Shown: positions 17,936 to 27,580 of the stretch, one piece after another
How positions within the stretch are numbered: the stretch's first letter is position 1
Layout: each line of letters opens with the position of its first letter
Assembly (NCBI RefSeq): GCF_004023625.1
Contig: NZ_ML137709.1
Location: forward strand, 1-56,980
Origin: Streptomyces cavernae
GTDB lineage: Bacteria > Actinomycetota > Actinomycetes > Streptomycetales > Streptomycetaceae
Length of the DNA stretch: 56,980 nucleotides
Direction of reading: 5' to 3'
Notes under the pieces: generated by a model
The model's input: the letters and a program-made list of their open reading frames with translations, nothing else
What the model was told of the DNA's origin: nothing
Database searches by the model: none
Translations under genes and position numbers: made by a program

Positions 17936-18056
17936 GCGGCGGTGGCTGGGTCGGGGCCGCGCCGGATTCTCCGTCCTCGGTCTGGCGGGTGCGTGTTCGC
18001 CACTGGGGTCTGTGTGACCCGACCGCCAGCCGCTGCGGGCGGAGATTCCGGCACGT

Positions 18057-18290
18057 CCCCTTGCGCCGGTCGCGGCTGCGGGCCGTGGGGGTGCGCGCTT
18101 GCGGAGATACCGGCTACCTCCCCTTGCGCCGGACGCGGCTGCCGACCGGCTACGTCCCCTTGCGCCGGACGCGGCTGCCGACCGGCTACGTCCCCTTGCG
18201 CCGGACGCGGCTGCCGACCGGCTACGTCCCCTTGCGCCGATCGCGGCTGCGGGCCGTGGGGTGCGCCCTTGCGGAGATACCGGCTACCTC
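18057..18290. repeat. 36-bp tandem repeat nested in a larger duplication
   Basis: CCCCTTGCGCCGGACGCGGC starts at 18120, 18156 and 18192, with a variant at 18228, exactly 36 bp apart (12 codons in any frame). A longer block (GCGGCTGCGGGCCGTGGGG...GGAGATACCGGCTACCTCC) flanks the array on both sides at about 18071 and 18243. There are no unique spacers, so this is a minisatellite and not CRISPR. The 619-bp gap between glgX and treY is filled almost entirely by this and the previous array. Confidence 0.85.
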
Positions 18291-18361
18291 CCCGACGCCG
18301 GTGCGGCTGGGGGTGCGCGATCCGGTAGCGAGAAATCGGCGGGGGCGGGTACGTACGTTGC

Positions 18362-20683
18362 ATGACGCCTGATCCGGTGATCCCCACCGCCACGTACCGC
18401 CTCCAGCTCCAACCCGCGTTCCCGTTCGCCGCGGCCGAGGCGGCCGTGCCGTATCTGGCCTCGCTCGGGATCTCCCATCTGCATCTGTCGCCGGTGCTGG
18501 AGGCCGTCCCCGGGTCGGCGCACGGCTACGACGTCGTGGACCACGCTCGCGTGCGGGGCGAGTTGGGCGGTGAGGAGGGGCTGCGGGCCCTGGCGGCCAC
18601 CGCGCGGGCGCACGGGCTGGGGCTGGTGGTCGACATCGTGCCGAACCACATGGCGATGTCACCGCGCCACAACCAGGCCCTGCGGGAGGTGTTGCGGGCG
18701 GGGCCGGAGTCACCGTACGCGCGCTGGTTCGACGTGGACTGGGAGGCTCAGGGCGGCAAACTGCTGCTGCCGGTGCTCGGCGGGCCCGTCGGGCAGGAAC
18801 TCGACCGCTTCGAAGTCGACGCCGAGCACGGCGAACTGCGGTACTACGAACACACGTTCCCGCTCCGCGAGGGCACCGAGAAACTGCCCCTGCCGGAGCT
18901 TCTGGACGCGCAGTGGTACCGCCCGGTGTGGTGGCGGCTGGCCCGGACGGAGCTGAACTACCGGCGTTTCTTCAGCATTTCCGAGTTGATCGGGGTCCGG
19001 GTGGAGGACCCGGAGGTGTTCGAAGCCACACACCGGAAGGTGCTGGAGCTGCTGGCCGACGGGGTGATCCAGGGGCTGCGTGTCGACCACCCGGACGGGC
19101 TCGCCGACCCGGACGCCTACCTCAGGCGCTTGCACGAGGCGACCGGCGGGCGCTGGACGGTGGTGGAGAAGATCCTCGCCGACGGTGAGCCGCTGCCCGC
19201 CTCCTGGCCCGTCGCGGGCACCACCGGCTATGACGCGCTGCGGCACGTCGACGGGCTGTTCGTCGACCCGGCCGGGGCCGGTGAACTGCTCGGCCAGTAC
19301 CGGCGCTTCACCGCCCCGCCGCCGGACCGCGGCGGCCACTGGGAGGCCACCGTGCGGCGGGCCGCCTACAAGGTGATCGGCCATGAGCTGGCCACCGAGC
19401 TGGACCGCCTCACGCGCACGGCGAGCCTGCTGTGCGCCGCGGACCTCGCCCTGCGCGACCGCGCCCCCTGGGCACTGCGCACCGCGCTCGTCGAACTGCT
19501 CGTGCGGATGGAGGTGTACCGGCCGTACGCCTCCACCGACGCCTCCGCCGTCGTCACCGAGGAGGCCGCCGCCGAGGCCCGGCGGGCGTTCGCGGTGCCC
19601 GAGGAGGCGGATGCCGTCGACGTCGTACGGGATCTGGTGCTGGGCCGGGCGGAGGATTCGGCGGAGCACCGAGCGTTCCGGGCCCGGTTCGCACAGACCT
19701 CGTCGGCTCTGCGGGCCAAGTCGGTGGAGGACACGGCGTTCTACCGCTACGTGCCGCTGCTGTCGGCGACCGAGGTGGGCGGTGAGCCGGGGCGCCCGGC
19801 GGTGTCCCCGGAGGAGTTCCACGGGTACTGCGCACGTGTGCAGCGCGACTGGCCGGTCACCGGGACCGTGCTGTCGACGCATGACACCAAGCGGAGCGCG
19901 GACGTGCGGGCCGCGATCTCGGTGCTCTCCCAGTGCCCCCAGCGGTGGGGTGAGGTGATCGGGGAGCCGGGGGCGGACCCCCTGGTGATGTGGGCCGCCC
20001 GGCAGACCGAGTTCGGACTCGGCCACTTCGACGAGGAGCGCATCCGCGGCTTCCTCCTGAAACACGTGCGGGAGTCGGGGCTGCGCACCAGTTGGACGGA
20101 GCAGGACGGCGGGTACGAGGCCTCGGTGACGGCGTCCGTGGTCGAGGAGCCACGCGTGGCCGGGCTGCGGGGCGAGTTGGAGCCCCATGTGCGGGCGAAC
20201 GTGCTGGGAGCGGCGCTGGTCCAGCTGACGATGCCCGGGGTGCCCGATCTGTACCAGGGCACCGAGGACGAGTACCGGGCGCTGGTGGACCCGGACAACC
20301 GGCGTCCGTTCGCCCCGCCGGAAGACCCCGCTGAGGCTTCCGCGGAGAGGTCCGCGAAGGCCGCGCTCACCACCGCGGCGCTGCGGCTGCGCAGGGAGCG
20401 CCCCGGCCTCTTCGGCGACCGGGCGACGTACACGCCCCTCACGGCCGAGGGACCGGCCGCCGCGCACTGTGTGGCCTTCGCGCGCTCCGAGGAGGTGGTC
20501 ACGGCCGTCACCCGGCTGTCGCTGCGGCTCGCGGAGGCGGGCGGCTGGCGCGACACGGGCCTGCCGCTGCCGCCCGGCCGGTGGTCCGATCTGCTGTCTC
20601 CCGGGCGGGAGTTCGAGGAGCGTGTGCGCCTGGCGGAGCTTTTCGGGTCGCTGCCGGTGGCCCTGCTCGTCAGGGAAGGCTGA
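18362..20683 (+). CDS. treY: Maltooligosyltrehalose synthase TreY
   Basis: A 773-residue GH13 enzyme that isomerises the reducing-end maltose unit of maltodextrins to trehalose. The diagnostic blocks are TATYRLQLQPAFPF at the N-terminus, VVDIVPNHMA, GLRVDHPDGLADP (nucleophile region), WTVVEKIL (acid/base), LSTHDTKRSADVRA and MPGVPDLYQGTE. The length matches the family. The start is ATG 18362, with only a weak GGGCGGG upstream. It works with treZ, which cleaves the product, and glgX supplies linear glucans. Confidence 0.95.
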   Translation: MTPDPVIPTATYRLQLQPAFPFAAAEAAVPYLASLGISHLHLSPVLEAVPGSAHGYDVVDHARVRGELGGEEGLRALAATARAHGLGLVVDIVPNHMAMSPRHNQALREVLRAGPESPYARWFDVDWEAQGGKLLLPVLGGPVGQELDRFEVDAEHGELRYYEHTFPLREGTEKLPLPELLDAQWYRPVWWRLARTELNYRRFFSISELIGVRVEDPEVFEATHRKVLELLADGVIQGLRVDHPDGLADPDAYLRRLHEATGGRWTVVEKILADGEPLPASWPVAGTTGYDALRHVDGLFVDPAGAGELLGQYRRFTAPPPDRGGHWEATVRRAAYKVIGHELATELDRLTRTASLLCAADLALRDRAPWALRTALVELLVRMEVYRPYASTDASAVVTEEAAAEARRAFAVPEEADAVDVVRDLVLGRAEDSAEHRAFRARFAQTSSALRAKSVEDTAFYRYVPLLSATEVGGEPGRPAVSPEEFHGYCARVQRDWPVTGTVLSTHDTKRSADVRAAISVLSQCPQRWGEVIGEPGADPLVMWAARQTEFGLGHFDEERIRGFLLKHVRESGLRTSWTEQDGGYEASVTASVVEEPRVAGLRGELEPHVRANVLGAALVQLTMPGVPDLYQGTEDEYRALVDPDNRRPFAPPEDPAEASAERSAKAALTTAALRLRRERPGLFGDRATYTPLTAEGPAAAHCVAFARSEEVVTAVTRLSLRLAEAGGWRDTGLPLPPGRWSDLLSPGREFEERVRLAELFGSLPVALLVREG

Positions 20684-20901
20684 GGCCCTGTAAGCCGGTA
20701 CCGGGGAACAAGCGGATGCGGTGGGCGGGAAGTTGCCGACACTCGCCGGGCGTTGACCGCGACGACGAGGAGCGGGCCGCACCCGAGTGCGTGGGCCGGC
20801 GTCCGCGGTGAGCGTGCGCCGGGCGCCCCGTTTCACGCTCCTTGACAGTTGCTGCGGTCCGTGGACTACTGCGAGTGCGACACCGGGCGGACGAGACGGG
20901 G

Positions 20902-22152
20902 GTGAGTCAGCTGCCGGAGCTGCGCTACCCGAGTGTGTCCGACGTCCTGTCCTCCGCCCGGGCGCTCGCCGCCCGCCGGCCCGGACTGTGCACGCTGAGG
21001 GAGGTCGGTCTCTCACGCGGGGGCAGGCCCCTGCATCTGCTCTCCGTGGGGCACGCCCCACGGTCCGTCCTGGTGGTCGCGGGCGCCCACGCCAATGAGC
21101 CGGCCGGCGGCTCAACGCTGCTGTCCCTCGCCCAACGGACCGTGCACGAGAAGGAGTTGCGGTCCGGCACGGCCTGGCACTTCCTGCTGTGCGCCGACCC
21201 GGACGGCGCGAGCCTGCATGTGACGCCGACGCCGCGCAGCCTGCTCGACTACCACCTGGGGTTCTACCGCCCGGCGGGCCCGGAGCAGCCGGAGTGGTCG
21301 CCGTCGGTGCTGCCGCCGGACCGGCTGCCGCCCGAGACACGGGTGCTCACCCGGGTCATCGACGAGGTGCGCCCCTACCTCCAGGTCTCCCTGCACGGCA
21401 CCGATCTGGGCGGCAGCTGGGTGCAGCTCACCAAGGACGTCCCCGGGCTCGCCGAGCCGTTCGCCAAGTCCGCGGCGGAGCTGCACATTCCCGTGGAGAC
21501 CGGGGCCTCGGACGCCGTCGGCTGGCCGGCCGCCGGGGCCGGTGTGTATGTGATGCCGGCGCCCGGCACGGACGCGGTGTTCCCGAGCCTGCCGGACGAC
21601 GCCAGGCACAGCACCTGGTACCACGCGCACCGTCACGGTGGGCTCACGGCCGTGGTGGAGGTGCCGATGTGGGCCAGCGACCTGGTGGACGACCCGGCGC
21701 CGCATCCGGCCCCGGCCGCGGCGATGCGGCGGCTGGCGCGGCGGCTGCGCCGGGACACGGAACAGGTGGAGAACGTCCTCGCGGACGCGCTGCCGCGTAC
21801 AGAAGGCCCCGAGGGGCCGTTCCTGCGGGCCGCGAAGTGGGCGCTCGCCCTGGTGCCGGGGCTGGCCGCGGACTGGTCCCGCCCACCGCCGCCGGGCGCC
21901 ACGATGGCGTACATCGGGAGTGTGGACGCCTTCGGCCGACGTATCCCGCTACGGGCCGCGTCGATGCTGCTGCGGGCCCTCAGGGACACCGACGACCGCG
22001 CGGCCCTGCGGCTGGAACACCTGGTCACGGTGTGGACCGAATCCTTCGCGGAGCGCTTCCGCGCCCGCTGGGTGCCCTTGGAGAACCAGGTGGAGCACCA
22101 GTCCCGGACGGTGCTGGCGGCGGCCCGCCACGCACACCCCGACCACCGCTGA
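20902..22152 (+). CDS. M14-family zinc carboxypeptidase
   Basis: A 416-residue protein of the M14 metallocarboxypeptidase family. Zinc-binding HxxE is GAHANEPAGG, the third ligand is in VSLHGTDLGG, and the general-base Glu is in LTAVVEVPMW. No signal peptide is apparent, so it probably acts in the cytoplasm on peptides, possibly cell-wall peptides. I prefer GTG 20902 (VSQLPELRYPSVSDVL), which matches the start of its paralogue; a TTG at 20842 would add 20 residues. A second M14 gene (23380-24702) faces it, with an inhibitor-like gene between them. Confidence 0.8.
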   Translation: MSQLPELRYPSVSDVLSSARALAARRPGLCTLREVGLSRGGRPLHLLSVGHAPRSVLVVAGAHANEPAGGSTLLSLAQRTVHEKELRSGTAWHFLLCADPDGASLHVTPTPRSLLDYHLGFYRPAGPEQPEWSPSVLPPDRLPPETRVLTRVIDEVRPYLQVSLHGTDLGGSWVQLTKDVPGLAEPFAKSAAELHIPVETGASDAVGWPAAGAGVYVMPAPGTDAVFPSLPDDARHSTWYHAHRHGGLTAVVEVPMWASDLVDDPAPHPAPAAAMRRLARRLRRDTEQVENVLADALPRTEGPEGPFLRAAKWALALVPGLAADWSRPPPPGATMAYIGSVDAFGRRIPLRAASMLLRALRDTDDRAALRLEHLVTVWTESFAERFRARWVPLENQVEHQSRTVLAAARHAHPDHR

Positions 22153-22591
22153 GAGCCGACGCCGTCCAACCGCCTCGGCGTGGGCGGGCCGCCGTAAAAT
22201 CGCCGCGGCGTGGGCGAGCACAGGCCGTCGTCCCGCGCGGGCCCCGGCCCGGGAACGGTCCAGGGCCCGGACACAGGGCAGCCCGCGCCGGTCCCCGGAA
22301 CGCACCCCGCCCCCGCCTCGGGCAGGCCGGGACGGGGGCGGGGGTGCGGGGGGGGGCGAGCCGGTACCGGAGCCGCCCGCGCCCATGTGCCCGTCCCGGT
22401 CACTCCGAGGCCGTCCCGCTCCCTTGGGAGGGAGCGGCCGATACGCGGCGGACCCGAGCGGCCGGAACAGCCCCTGAACGGTCCAGACCCGAAAGGGCGG
22501 AGGCGGCGGGCGGCAGAGGCGGCCTGAGCGTCCGGGACGGCCGGGACAGGCCCGGACGGCCGGGACAGGCCCGGAGGTTCGGGACGGGCCT

Positions 22592-22870
22592 GGAACCGGC
22601 GCGGCCCGGAGAGGCGGGAGGGGCCCGGAGCCGGCGCGGCCCGGAGAGGCAGGACGGGCCCGGAGCCGGCGCGGCCCGGAGAAGCGGGACGGGCCCGGAG
22701 CCGGCGCGGCCCGGAGAAGCGGGACGGGCCCGGAGCCGGCGCGGCCCGGAGAGGCAGGACGGGCCCGGAGCCGGCGCGGCCCGGAGAAGCGGGACGAGCC
22801 CGGAGCCGGCGCGGCCCGGAGAAGCGGGACGGGCCCGGAGCCGGCGCGGGCACGGAGAGGCGGGGAGGGG
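22592..22870. repeat. 35-bp tandem repeat (eight copies)
   Basis: GGAGCCGGCGCGGCCCGGAG recurs at 22627, 22662, 22697, 22732, 22767, 22802 and 22837, with a first diverged copy at 22592. The spacing is exactly 35 bp, so it is not a coding repeat. It fills the second half of the 739-bp gap between two convergent genes; the first half (22153-22590) is G-rich and shows no gene. Confidence 0.85.
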
Positions 22871-22891
22871 CCGAGGCGGGTGCCGAGGGCG

Positions 22892-23338
22892 TCACCGCCT
22901 CAGTGTGAACACCGACCCCGTCTGCGCCTCCAGCTCGCACCGGCTGCCGAAGCGCTTCTCGTAGCCGACGGTCCGGCCGTTCCACAGCCCGCGTGCCGAC
23001 GCGGTCACCGGCGCGTAGATCATCGGGCACATGACCTTGCGGTGCGGGATCCGGTTGATGTCGCCGCGCGCGCGGCGCAGTTGCGCACAGGCCTCGACGG
23101 CGCGCTTGTGCCGCTGGGGCCGGTCGCACATGAGCAGCGTGCCGCGCGGGAACCGGGGGCGGGACTCGCCCTGGGCGACCGTCACGTAGAGCCAGTTACC
23201 GGGGGCGGCGGGCGCGGCGGCGACGTGCACCGGGGAGGCGGTCGCCGGAGCGGCGGGGGCGGCGGGCGCGGGGGCGGCGCCGGTCGCCAGCAGGGCGACG
23301 GCGGCGGCCAGCAGCGCGGTTCTGATCGTCTTCGTCAT
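22892..23338 (-). CDS. Subtilisin inhibitor (SSI)-like secreted protein
   Basis: A 148-residue exported protein. After a signal peptide and an Ala/Pro-rich stretch it has the SSI fold: NWLYVTVAQGES, LMCDRPQ...VEACAQL, MCPMIYAPVTASARGLWNGR and YEKRFGSRCE...GSVFTL. The four SSI cysteines are present. By alignment the reactive bond is Met106-Ile107 in CPMIY, the same P1 Met as in SSI, predicting inhibition of subtilisin-like proteases. The basic character (many Arg and Lys) is unusual for SSI. The start is ATG 23338 with a poor ribosome-binding site. A subtilase is encoded at 38278-40104, but a link is only conjecture. Confidence 0.85.
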   Translation of the reverse strand: MTKTIRTALLAAAVALLATGAAPAPAAPAAPATASPVHVAAAPAAPGNWLYVTVAQGESRPRFPRGTLLMCDRPQRHKRAVEACAQLRRARGDINRIPHRKVMCPMIYAPVTASARGLWNGRTVGYEKRFGSRCELEAQTGSVFTLRR

Positions 23339-23379
23339 GTCCGGTGCATCGGCACGCCGGCTGCGCGAGCCGACCGGAC

Positions 23380-24702
23380 TCACTCGAACGGGACTTCGGC
23401 CGCCGCTCGGCGTGCGGCAATCGGGTGCACGCCGTCGTCGGCGGGTGACCGCCGCGCCGCCAGGTCGAAGGCGGCGAGCACCACCCGGGTCTGGTACTCG
23501 ACCTGTCGTGCGACCGGGATCCAGCGCGCCCCGCAGCCGTGCGTGAAGTCCGTGCACCACACGTCGATGAGGCGTTCCAGGGTGCCGAGCGCCCCGGTCG
23601 GGTCGCATCCGGCAGCGGTGACGGCCTGGTGCAGCAGCCCCGCCGTACGTAGTGCCAGCCGCCGTCCGGAGATGCGCAGCGAGGTCAGCCGCGCGGTGGT
23701 GAGCGGGGGCAGCGGGCGCCGGCCGAGCCGGGCGGCGTCGGGGTCCCAGTCGTCCGCGATCCCGGGGCACACCAGCAGGTAGTCGTCGACGGGGGCGAGC
23801 AGCCGGGCCGTGTCGGGGGCGGTGCCCAGATGGCGGCGGGTGCTCCGGAGCAGGTCCACCAGCACCCTGGTGTCGCGTCGCAGGGTGCCGCTGATGTCGC
23901 GCAGTACGAGGGCCGCGTCGGACGGAAGGGTGTCCGAGGCGACATCGGCGACGCCCCACATGGGCGCCTCGACGACCGCGGTGACGGTGCCGTACCGGTG
24001 CGGGTGGTACCAGGTCGACTCGACCGCCGCCTCCGTGATGGCGGCGGCCCGGTCGGCGGGCCGGGGCGGTGGGATGCGGTAGACCGAGGGGCCGAGTTCT
24101 GGCCAGTACAGGGCGTCGTACGGGGCGAGTTCGAGGAAGATGCCGAGCCGGGCCGCGGTGTGCGCGAGGCGCTGCGCGAGACCGGGCAGGTCGCGGGTCA
24201 GCTCGACGAAGCCGCCGCCCACGTCGACGCCGTGCAGCGAGCACTGGAAGAAGGGCCGCAGTTCGTCCTGGACATCGAGCAGGGCCCGGGTCTCGGGCAA
24301 CACGGCGCCGTCCGCCCCGTCGGGCAGCCACTCGGGCTGCTCCAGGAAGCCCGGGCGGAAGAAGTTCCGGAAGTAGTGGCCGAGGGTGTACGGGCCCACC
24401 AGCCAGCCCTCGTTGCGGCGGGCGCCGTCGGGGTCGAGGCACAACAGCACGTTCCATGTGACGTCGGCGCCCTCGGACAGCCGGGGGTCGGCGAGGACCC
24501 GGTCGGCCAGGCGCAACGCGGTGGCGCCGCCGACGGGTTCGTTGGCGTGCGGGCCGGCGACGACCAGGGCCTGGCGGGTGCCGTGCCCCACGCTCAGCAG
24601 CCACAACGGGTCGCCGGCCCGGGACGTGCCGACACGGCGCAGCCGGGCGTCGCGCGGCCGGCCGGCGACGAGCGATGCTGCGCGCGCGCTGAGTTCGTCC
24701 AC
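23380..24702 (-). CDS. M14-family zinc carboxypeptidase (second paralogue)
   Basis: A 440-residue paralogue of the gene at 20902. Zinc-binding residues lie in AGPHANEPVGG (HxxE) and CSLHGVDVGGG, and the Glu in VTAVVEAPMWG. Shared blocks such as LLSVGHG, LCLDPDGA, EQPEW and STWYHPHRYG show common descent. No signal peptide is seen. GTG 24702 is used, but the frame continues upstream with LPSLLRYPC, matching the paralogue's LPELRYPS, so translation may begin at a non-canonical codon about eight residues earlier. Confidence 0.8.
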   Translation of the reverse strand: MDELSARAASLVAGRPRDARLRRVGTSRAGDPLWLLSVGHGTRQALVVAGPHANEPVGGATALRLADRVLADPRLSEGADVTWNVLLCLDPDGARRNEGWLVGPYTLGHYFRNFFRPGFLEQPEWLPDGADGAVLPETRALLDVQDELRPFFQCSLHGVDVGGGFVELTRDLPGLAQRLAHTAARLGIFLELAPYDALYWPELGPSVYRIPPPRPADRAAAITEAAVESTWYHPHRYGTVTAVVEAPMWGVADVASDTLPSDAALVLRDISGTLRRDTRVLVDLLRSTRRHLGTAPDTARLLAPVDDYLLVCPGIADDWDPDAARLGRRPLPPLTTARLTSLRISGRRLALRTAGLLHQAVTAAGCDPTGALGTLERLIDVWCTDFTHGCGARWIPVARQVEYQTRVVLAAFDLAARRSPADDGVHPIAARRAAAEVPFE

Positions 24703-24757
24703 GCACGGATAGCGGAGGAGTGACGGCAGGGTCCACCTCCACTGCGCGTTGCCGCCG

Positions 24758-24843
24758 TTCTCACCCGGTGCTGGTTCTCACCGGGCGCACGTTCTCACCC
24801 CATACACGTACTCACCGGGCGCCCGCTTCTCACCTGGTGTACA
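24758..24843. repeat. 17-bp repeats upstream of the M14 gene
   Basis: TTCTCACC recurs at 24758, 24775, 24792, 24809 (as TACTCACC) and 24827, with CGGGCGC-like filler. The 17-bp period keeps copies on alternating faces of the helix. The 214-bp gap holds the promoter of the M14 gene, so a regulatory role is possible; it could also be a simple minisatellite like the others here. Confidence 0.7.
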
Positions 24844-24916
24844 TGATGTACGCACAGTCAGTCACGACACCGAGGGTTACGTCAACACCACTGCGCGCAC
24901 GGAAGCCGAGGCTCCG

Positions 24917-25474
24917 CTACCGATCGGTTCCGGCCAGTCGGAAGGACATGCGGCCGAAGCTCACCTGGTCTCCGTCGCGGACCACGGCCGCGCCGATCAC
25001 GCGCCGCCCGTTCACGGAGGTGCCGTTGGTGGAGCCGAGGTCGCGCAGCACCCACATGCCGCCCTGGTTGCTGAGTTCGGCGTGCACGCGGGAGACCGTC
25101 TCGTGGCTGAGCCGGAGCCCGTTGGCGGGGTCGCGGCCGATGCGCAGCGGGTGGGGGTTGCCGGGGTGGGGCAGCAGCAGTTTCGGCAGCTTCTCGACCT
25201 GCCAGGCCCGGCGGAGCCGTTCGGTGAAACCGGAGACCTTGCCGACGGTGCCGAACACCACTCGGGACAGTCGGCCCTCGGTGCGCAGGTCGGCGACGAG
25301 GATGGCGAGTTCCTCGGATCGACGGGCGGAGAACACCAGTTCCATGCGACGCAGGAACGTGTCGTGCGACAGCCTGCCCTGGGCGACGCCGTCCTTGAGT
25401 GCCTTCAGCGCGCGGTCGCGCTCGGCGTCGGACAGCCGCGCCGGATAGGTGTTGAACTCAAAGGACCCCGTCAC
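24917..25474 (-). CDS. DUF1707-FHA domain protein
   Basis: A 185-residue cytoplasmic protein. The N-terminal 60 residues (TYPARLSDAERDRALKALKD, GRLSHDTFLRRMELVFSARR) form the DUF1707/SHOCT-like helical module common in actinobacteria. The C-terminal FHA domain has LRIGRDPANGLRLS, VSRVHAEL and LRDLGSTNGTSVNGRRV, with the Arg, Ser and Asn that contact phosphothreonine. It therefore probably docks a protein phosphorylated by a Ser/Thr kinase. GTG 25474 fits the family start better than the longer frame at 25531. It is divergent from treZ across a 226-bp gap with no other gene. Confidence 0.85.
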   Translation of the reverse strand: MTGSFEFNTYPARLSDAERDRALKALKDGVAQGRLSHDTFLRRMELVFSARRSEELAILVADLRTEGRLSRVVFGTVGKVSGFTERLRRAWQVEKLPKLLLPHPGNPHPLRIGRDPANGLRLSHETVSRVHAELSNQGGMWVLRDLGSTNGTSVNGRRVIGAAVVRDGDQVSFGRMSFRLAGTDR

Positions 25475-25700
25475 AAAGTGATTGTCCGACAGGTTCGCCG
25501 TGGGTGTCCAGAAACGAGGAAAGTCGAACACGCGACCGCAGCCGTCGTGACCTGGCAGGACGGCCCGCCGACGGTGGGGGAACTCATGCCGTAGACGGCT
25601 GGGATCGAGAGTGTTTCCGAGCGGATTGATCTCGTTTGCAGCACCATGGTCAGCACGTCAAGCCTGACAGACGAGGCCGAACAGACGAGGGGGACCGTCC

Positions 25701-27446
25701 GTGCAGTTCGAGGTGTGGGCACCACAGGCCGACCGGGTGACGCTCCAGTGCGCGGGGGCCGCCCGCACCATGGAGCGCGATCCGGAGCGGCCGGGCTGGT
25801 GGAGGGTCGAGGCGGAGGCGGAGGACGGCACCCGGTACGGGTTCTCGGTGGACGACGGCCCCGTACTGCCCGATCCGCGCTCCCGGCGGCAGCCGGACGG
25901 CCCGGACGGGCTCAGCGCGGTCGTCGACCACGAGCGGTACGACTGGCGCGCGCCCTGGCAGGGCCGGCCGCTGCCGGGCGCGGTGCTGTACGAGCTGCAC
26001 GTGGGCACGTACACCCCCGAGGGCACCCTGGACGCGGCCGCCGACCGGCTCGGACACCTCGCCCAACTGGGCGTCACACACGTCGAGTTGATGCCGCTGT
26101 GCCCGTTCCCCGGGGTGCACGGCTGGGGGTATGAGGGGGTGTCCCTGTGGGCCGTGCACGAGCCGTACGGTGGGCCCGAGGCGCTGAAGCGCTTCGTCGA
26201 CCGGGCGCACGAACTCGGACTCGGCGTCGTCCTCGACGTGGTGCACAACCACCTTGGCCCCTCCGGGAACCACCTCCCCGCCTTCGGCCCCTACTTCACC
26301 GAGACCCACCACACGCCCTGGGGTGCGGCCGTGAACCTGGACGCGCCCGGCTCGGACGAGGTGCGCGCGTTCCTCGTCGGCAGCGCACTGGCCTGGCTGC
26401 GCGACTACCGCCTCGACGGGCTGCGCCTGGACGCCGTGCACGCGCTGCGGGACACGCGCGCGTACACGTTCCTCGAGGAACTGGCGGCGTCCGTGGACCA
26501 GCTCTCCGACGACCTGGGCCGGCCGCTGTTCCTGATCGCCGAGTCGGACCTCGCCGACCCGCGGATCGTCACCCCCCGCAAGGAGGGCGGCATCGGACTG
26601 CACGCGCAGTGGAACGACGACTTCCACCACGCGCTGCACACCGCGCTCACCGGCGAGTCGCAGGGCTACTACGCGGACTTCGCCCGGGCGCCGATGGCGG
26701 CCCTGACGAAGACGCTGACCTGCGGCTACTTCCACGACGGCACCTACTCCAGCTTCCGCGGACGACACCACGGACGCCCACTGGACCGCACCCGGATCTC
26801 CGGACACCGGCTGCTCGGCTACTCCCAGACCCACGACCAGATCGGCAACCGCGCCCAGGGCGACCGGCTGTCCGCCTCCCTCTCCCCCGGGCTGCTGGCC
26901 TGCGCGGCCACCCTGACGCTCACCGGGCCGTTCACGCCGATGCTGTTCATGGGCGAGGAGTGGGCCGCGTCCACGCCCTGGCAGTTCTTCACCGACCACA
27001 CCGACCCGGAGCTGGCCGAGGCAGTACGGCGGGGCCGACGGCGGGAGTTCGCGGCGCACGGCTGGGCGGAGGAGGACGTTCCCGACCCGCAGGATCCGGC
27101 GACCCGGGACCGCTCCGTCCTGAACTGGTCCGAGCCGGCCGAAGGTGTCCACGCGGGCCTGCTGGCCTGGTACCGCGAACTGATCGCCGTGCGGCGCGCC
27201 GAGCCGGACCTGTCCATGCCCGATCTGGCGGCGGTCCGGGTGGCGTACGACGAGGAGGCCCGCTGGCTGGCGCTGCGCCGCGGTGACGTCCGGGTAGCGG
27301 TGAACCTCGCCAAGGAGCCGGCGGCGATTCCGCTCGGCACGGGGCGGTTGCGGGTGCTCGCCGCCTGGGAGCCGGTGGCGGCTCCCGGAGCGGACGGGCT
27401 GCTGAACTTGCCCGGGGAGTCCTGTGTGGTGCTGACGCAGGCGTAG
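25701..27446 (+). CDS. treZ: Maltooligosyltrehalose trehalohydrolase TreZ
   Basis: A 581-residue GH13 enzyme that releases trehalose from the product of TreY. It has an N-terminal E-set domain (FEVWAPQADRVTLQ), LYELHVGTYTPEGT, VELMPLCPFPGVHGWGYEG, VVLDVVHNHLGPSGN, LDGLRLDAVHAL (nucleophile), FLIAESDL (acid/base) and YSQTHDQIGNRAQGDRL. Domain order and length fit the family. The start GTG 25701 has AGGGGGA upstream. It lies 5 kb from treY, so the pathway is clustered but not one operon. A strong terminator follows. Confidence 0.95.
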   Translation: MQFEVWAPQADRVTLQCAGAARTMERDPERPGWWRVEAEAEDGTRYGFSVDDGPVLPDPRSRRQPDGPDGLSAVVDHERYDWRAPWQGRPLPGAVLYELHVGTYTPEGTLDAAADRLGHLAQLGVTHVELMPLCPFPGVHGWGYEGVSLWAVHEPYGGPEALKRFVDRAHELGLGVVLDVVHNHLGPSGNHLPAFGPYFTETHHTPWGAAVNLDAPGSDEVRAFLVGSALAWLRDYRLDGLRLDAVHALRDTRAYTFLEELAASVDQLSDDLGRPLFLIAESDLADPRIVTPRKEGGIGLHAQWNDDFHHALHTALTGESQGYYADFARAPMAALTKTLTCGYFHDGTYSSFRGRHHGRPLDRTRISGHRLLGYSQTHDQIGNRAQGDRLSASLSPGLLACAATLTLTGPFTPMLFMGEEWAASTPWQFFTDHTDPELAEAVRRGRRREFAAHGWAEEDVPDPQDPATRDRSVLNWSEPAEGVHAGLLAWYRELIAVRRAEPDLSMPDLAAVRVAYDEEARWLALRRGDVRVAVNLAKEPAAIPLGTGRLRVLAAWEPVAAPGADGLLNLPGESCVVLTQA

Positions 27447-27530
27447 GCCGGTGGCGGGGGCGGGGCGAGGTGGCCGGTGGTCCCGTCCCCCTCCCGGTCG
27501 CGGTCCCCGGGGCGCTGCCCGGAACCCGCT

Positions 27531-27580
27531 CCTCAAACGCCGGAGGGGCTGGATGGTGTCAGCCCGTCCGGCGTTTGAGG
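27531..27580 (+). terminator. Terminator of treZ (CCTCAAACGCCGGA-type hairpin)
   Basis: CCTCAAACGCCGGA pairs with TCCGGCGTTTGAGG over 14 bp, and an inner GGGCTG/CAGCCC extends the stem. This hairpin family recurs behind genes in many Streptomyces genomes. The rest of the 333-bp gap shows no gene. Confidence 0.85.

Noticed and set aside
18120..18263. 36-bp repeats as a CRISPR array
   Set aside because: The units are directly contiguous with no unique spacers and there are no cas genes; it is a minisatellite.
22592..22870. 35-bp repeats as CRISPR or as a repeat protein
   Set aside because: No spacers, and 35 bp does not keep a reading frame.
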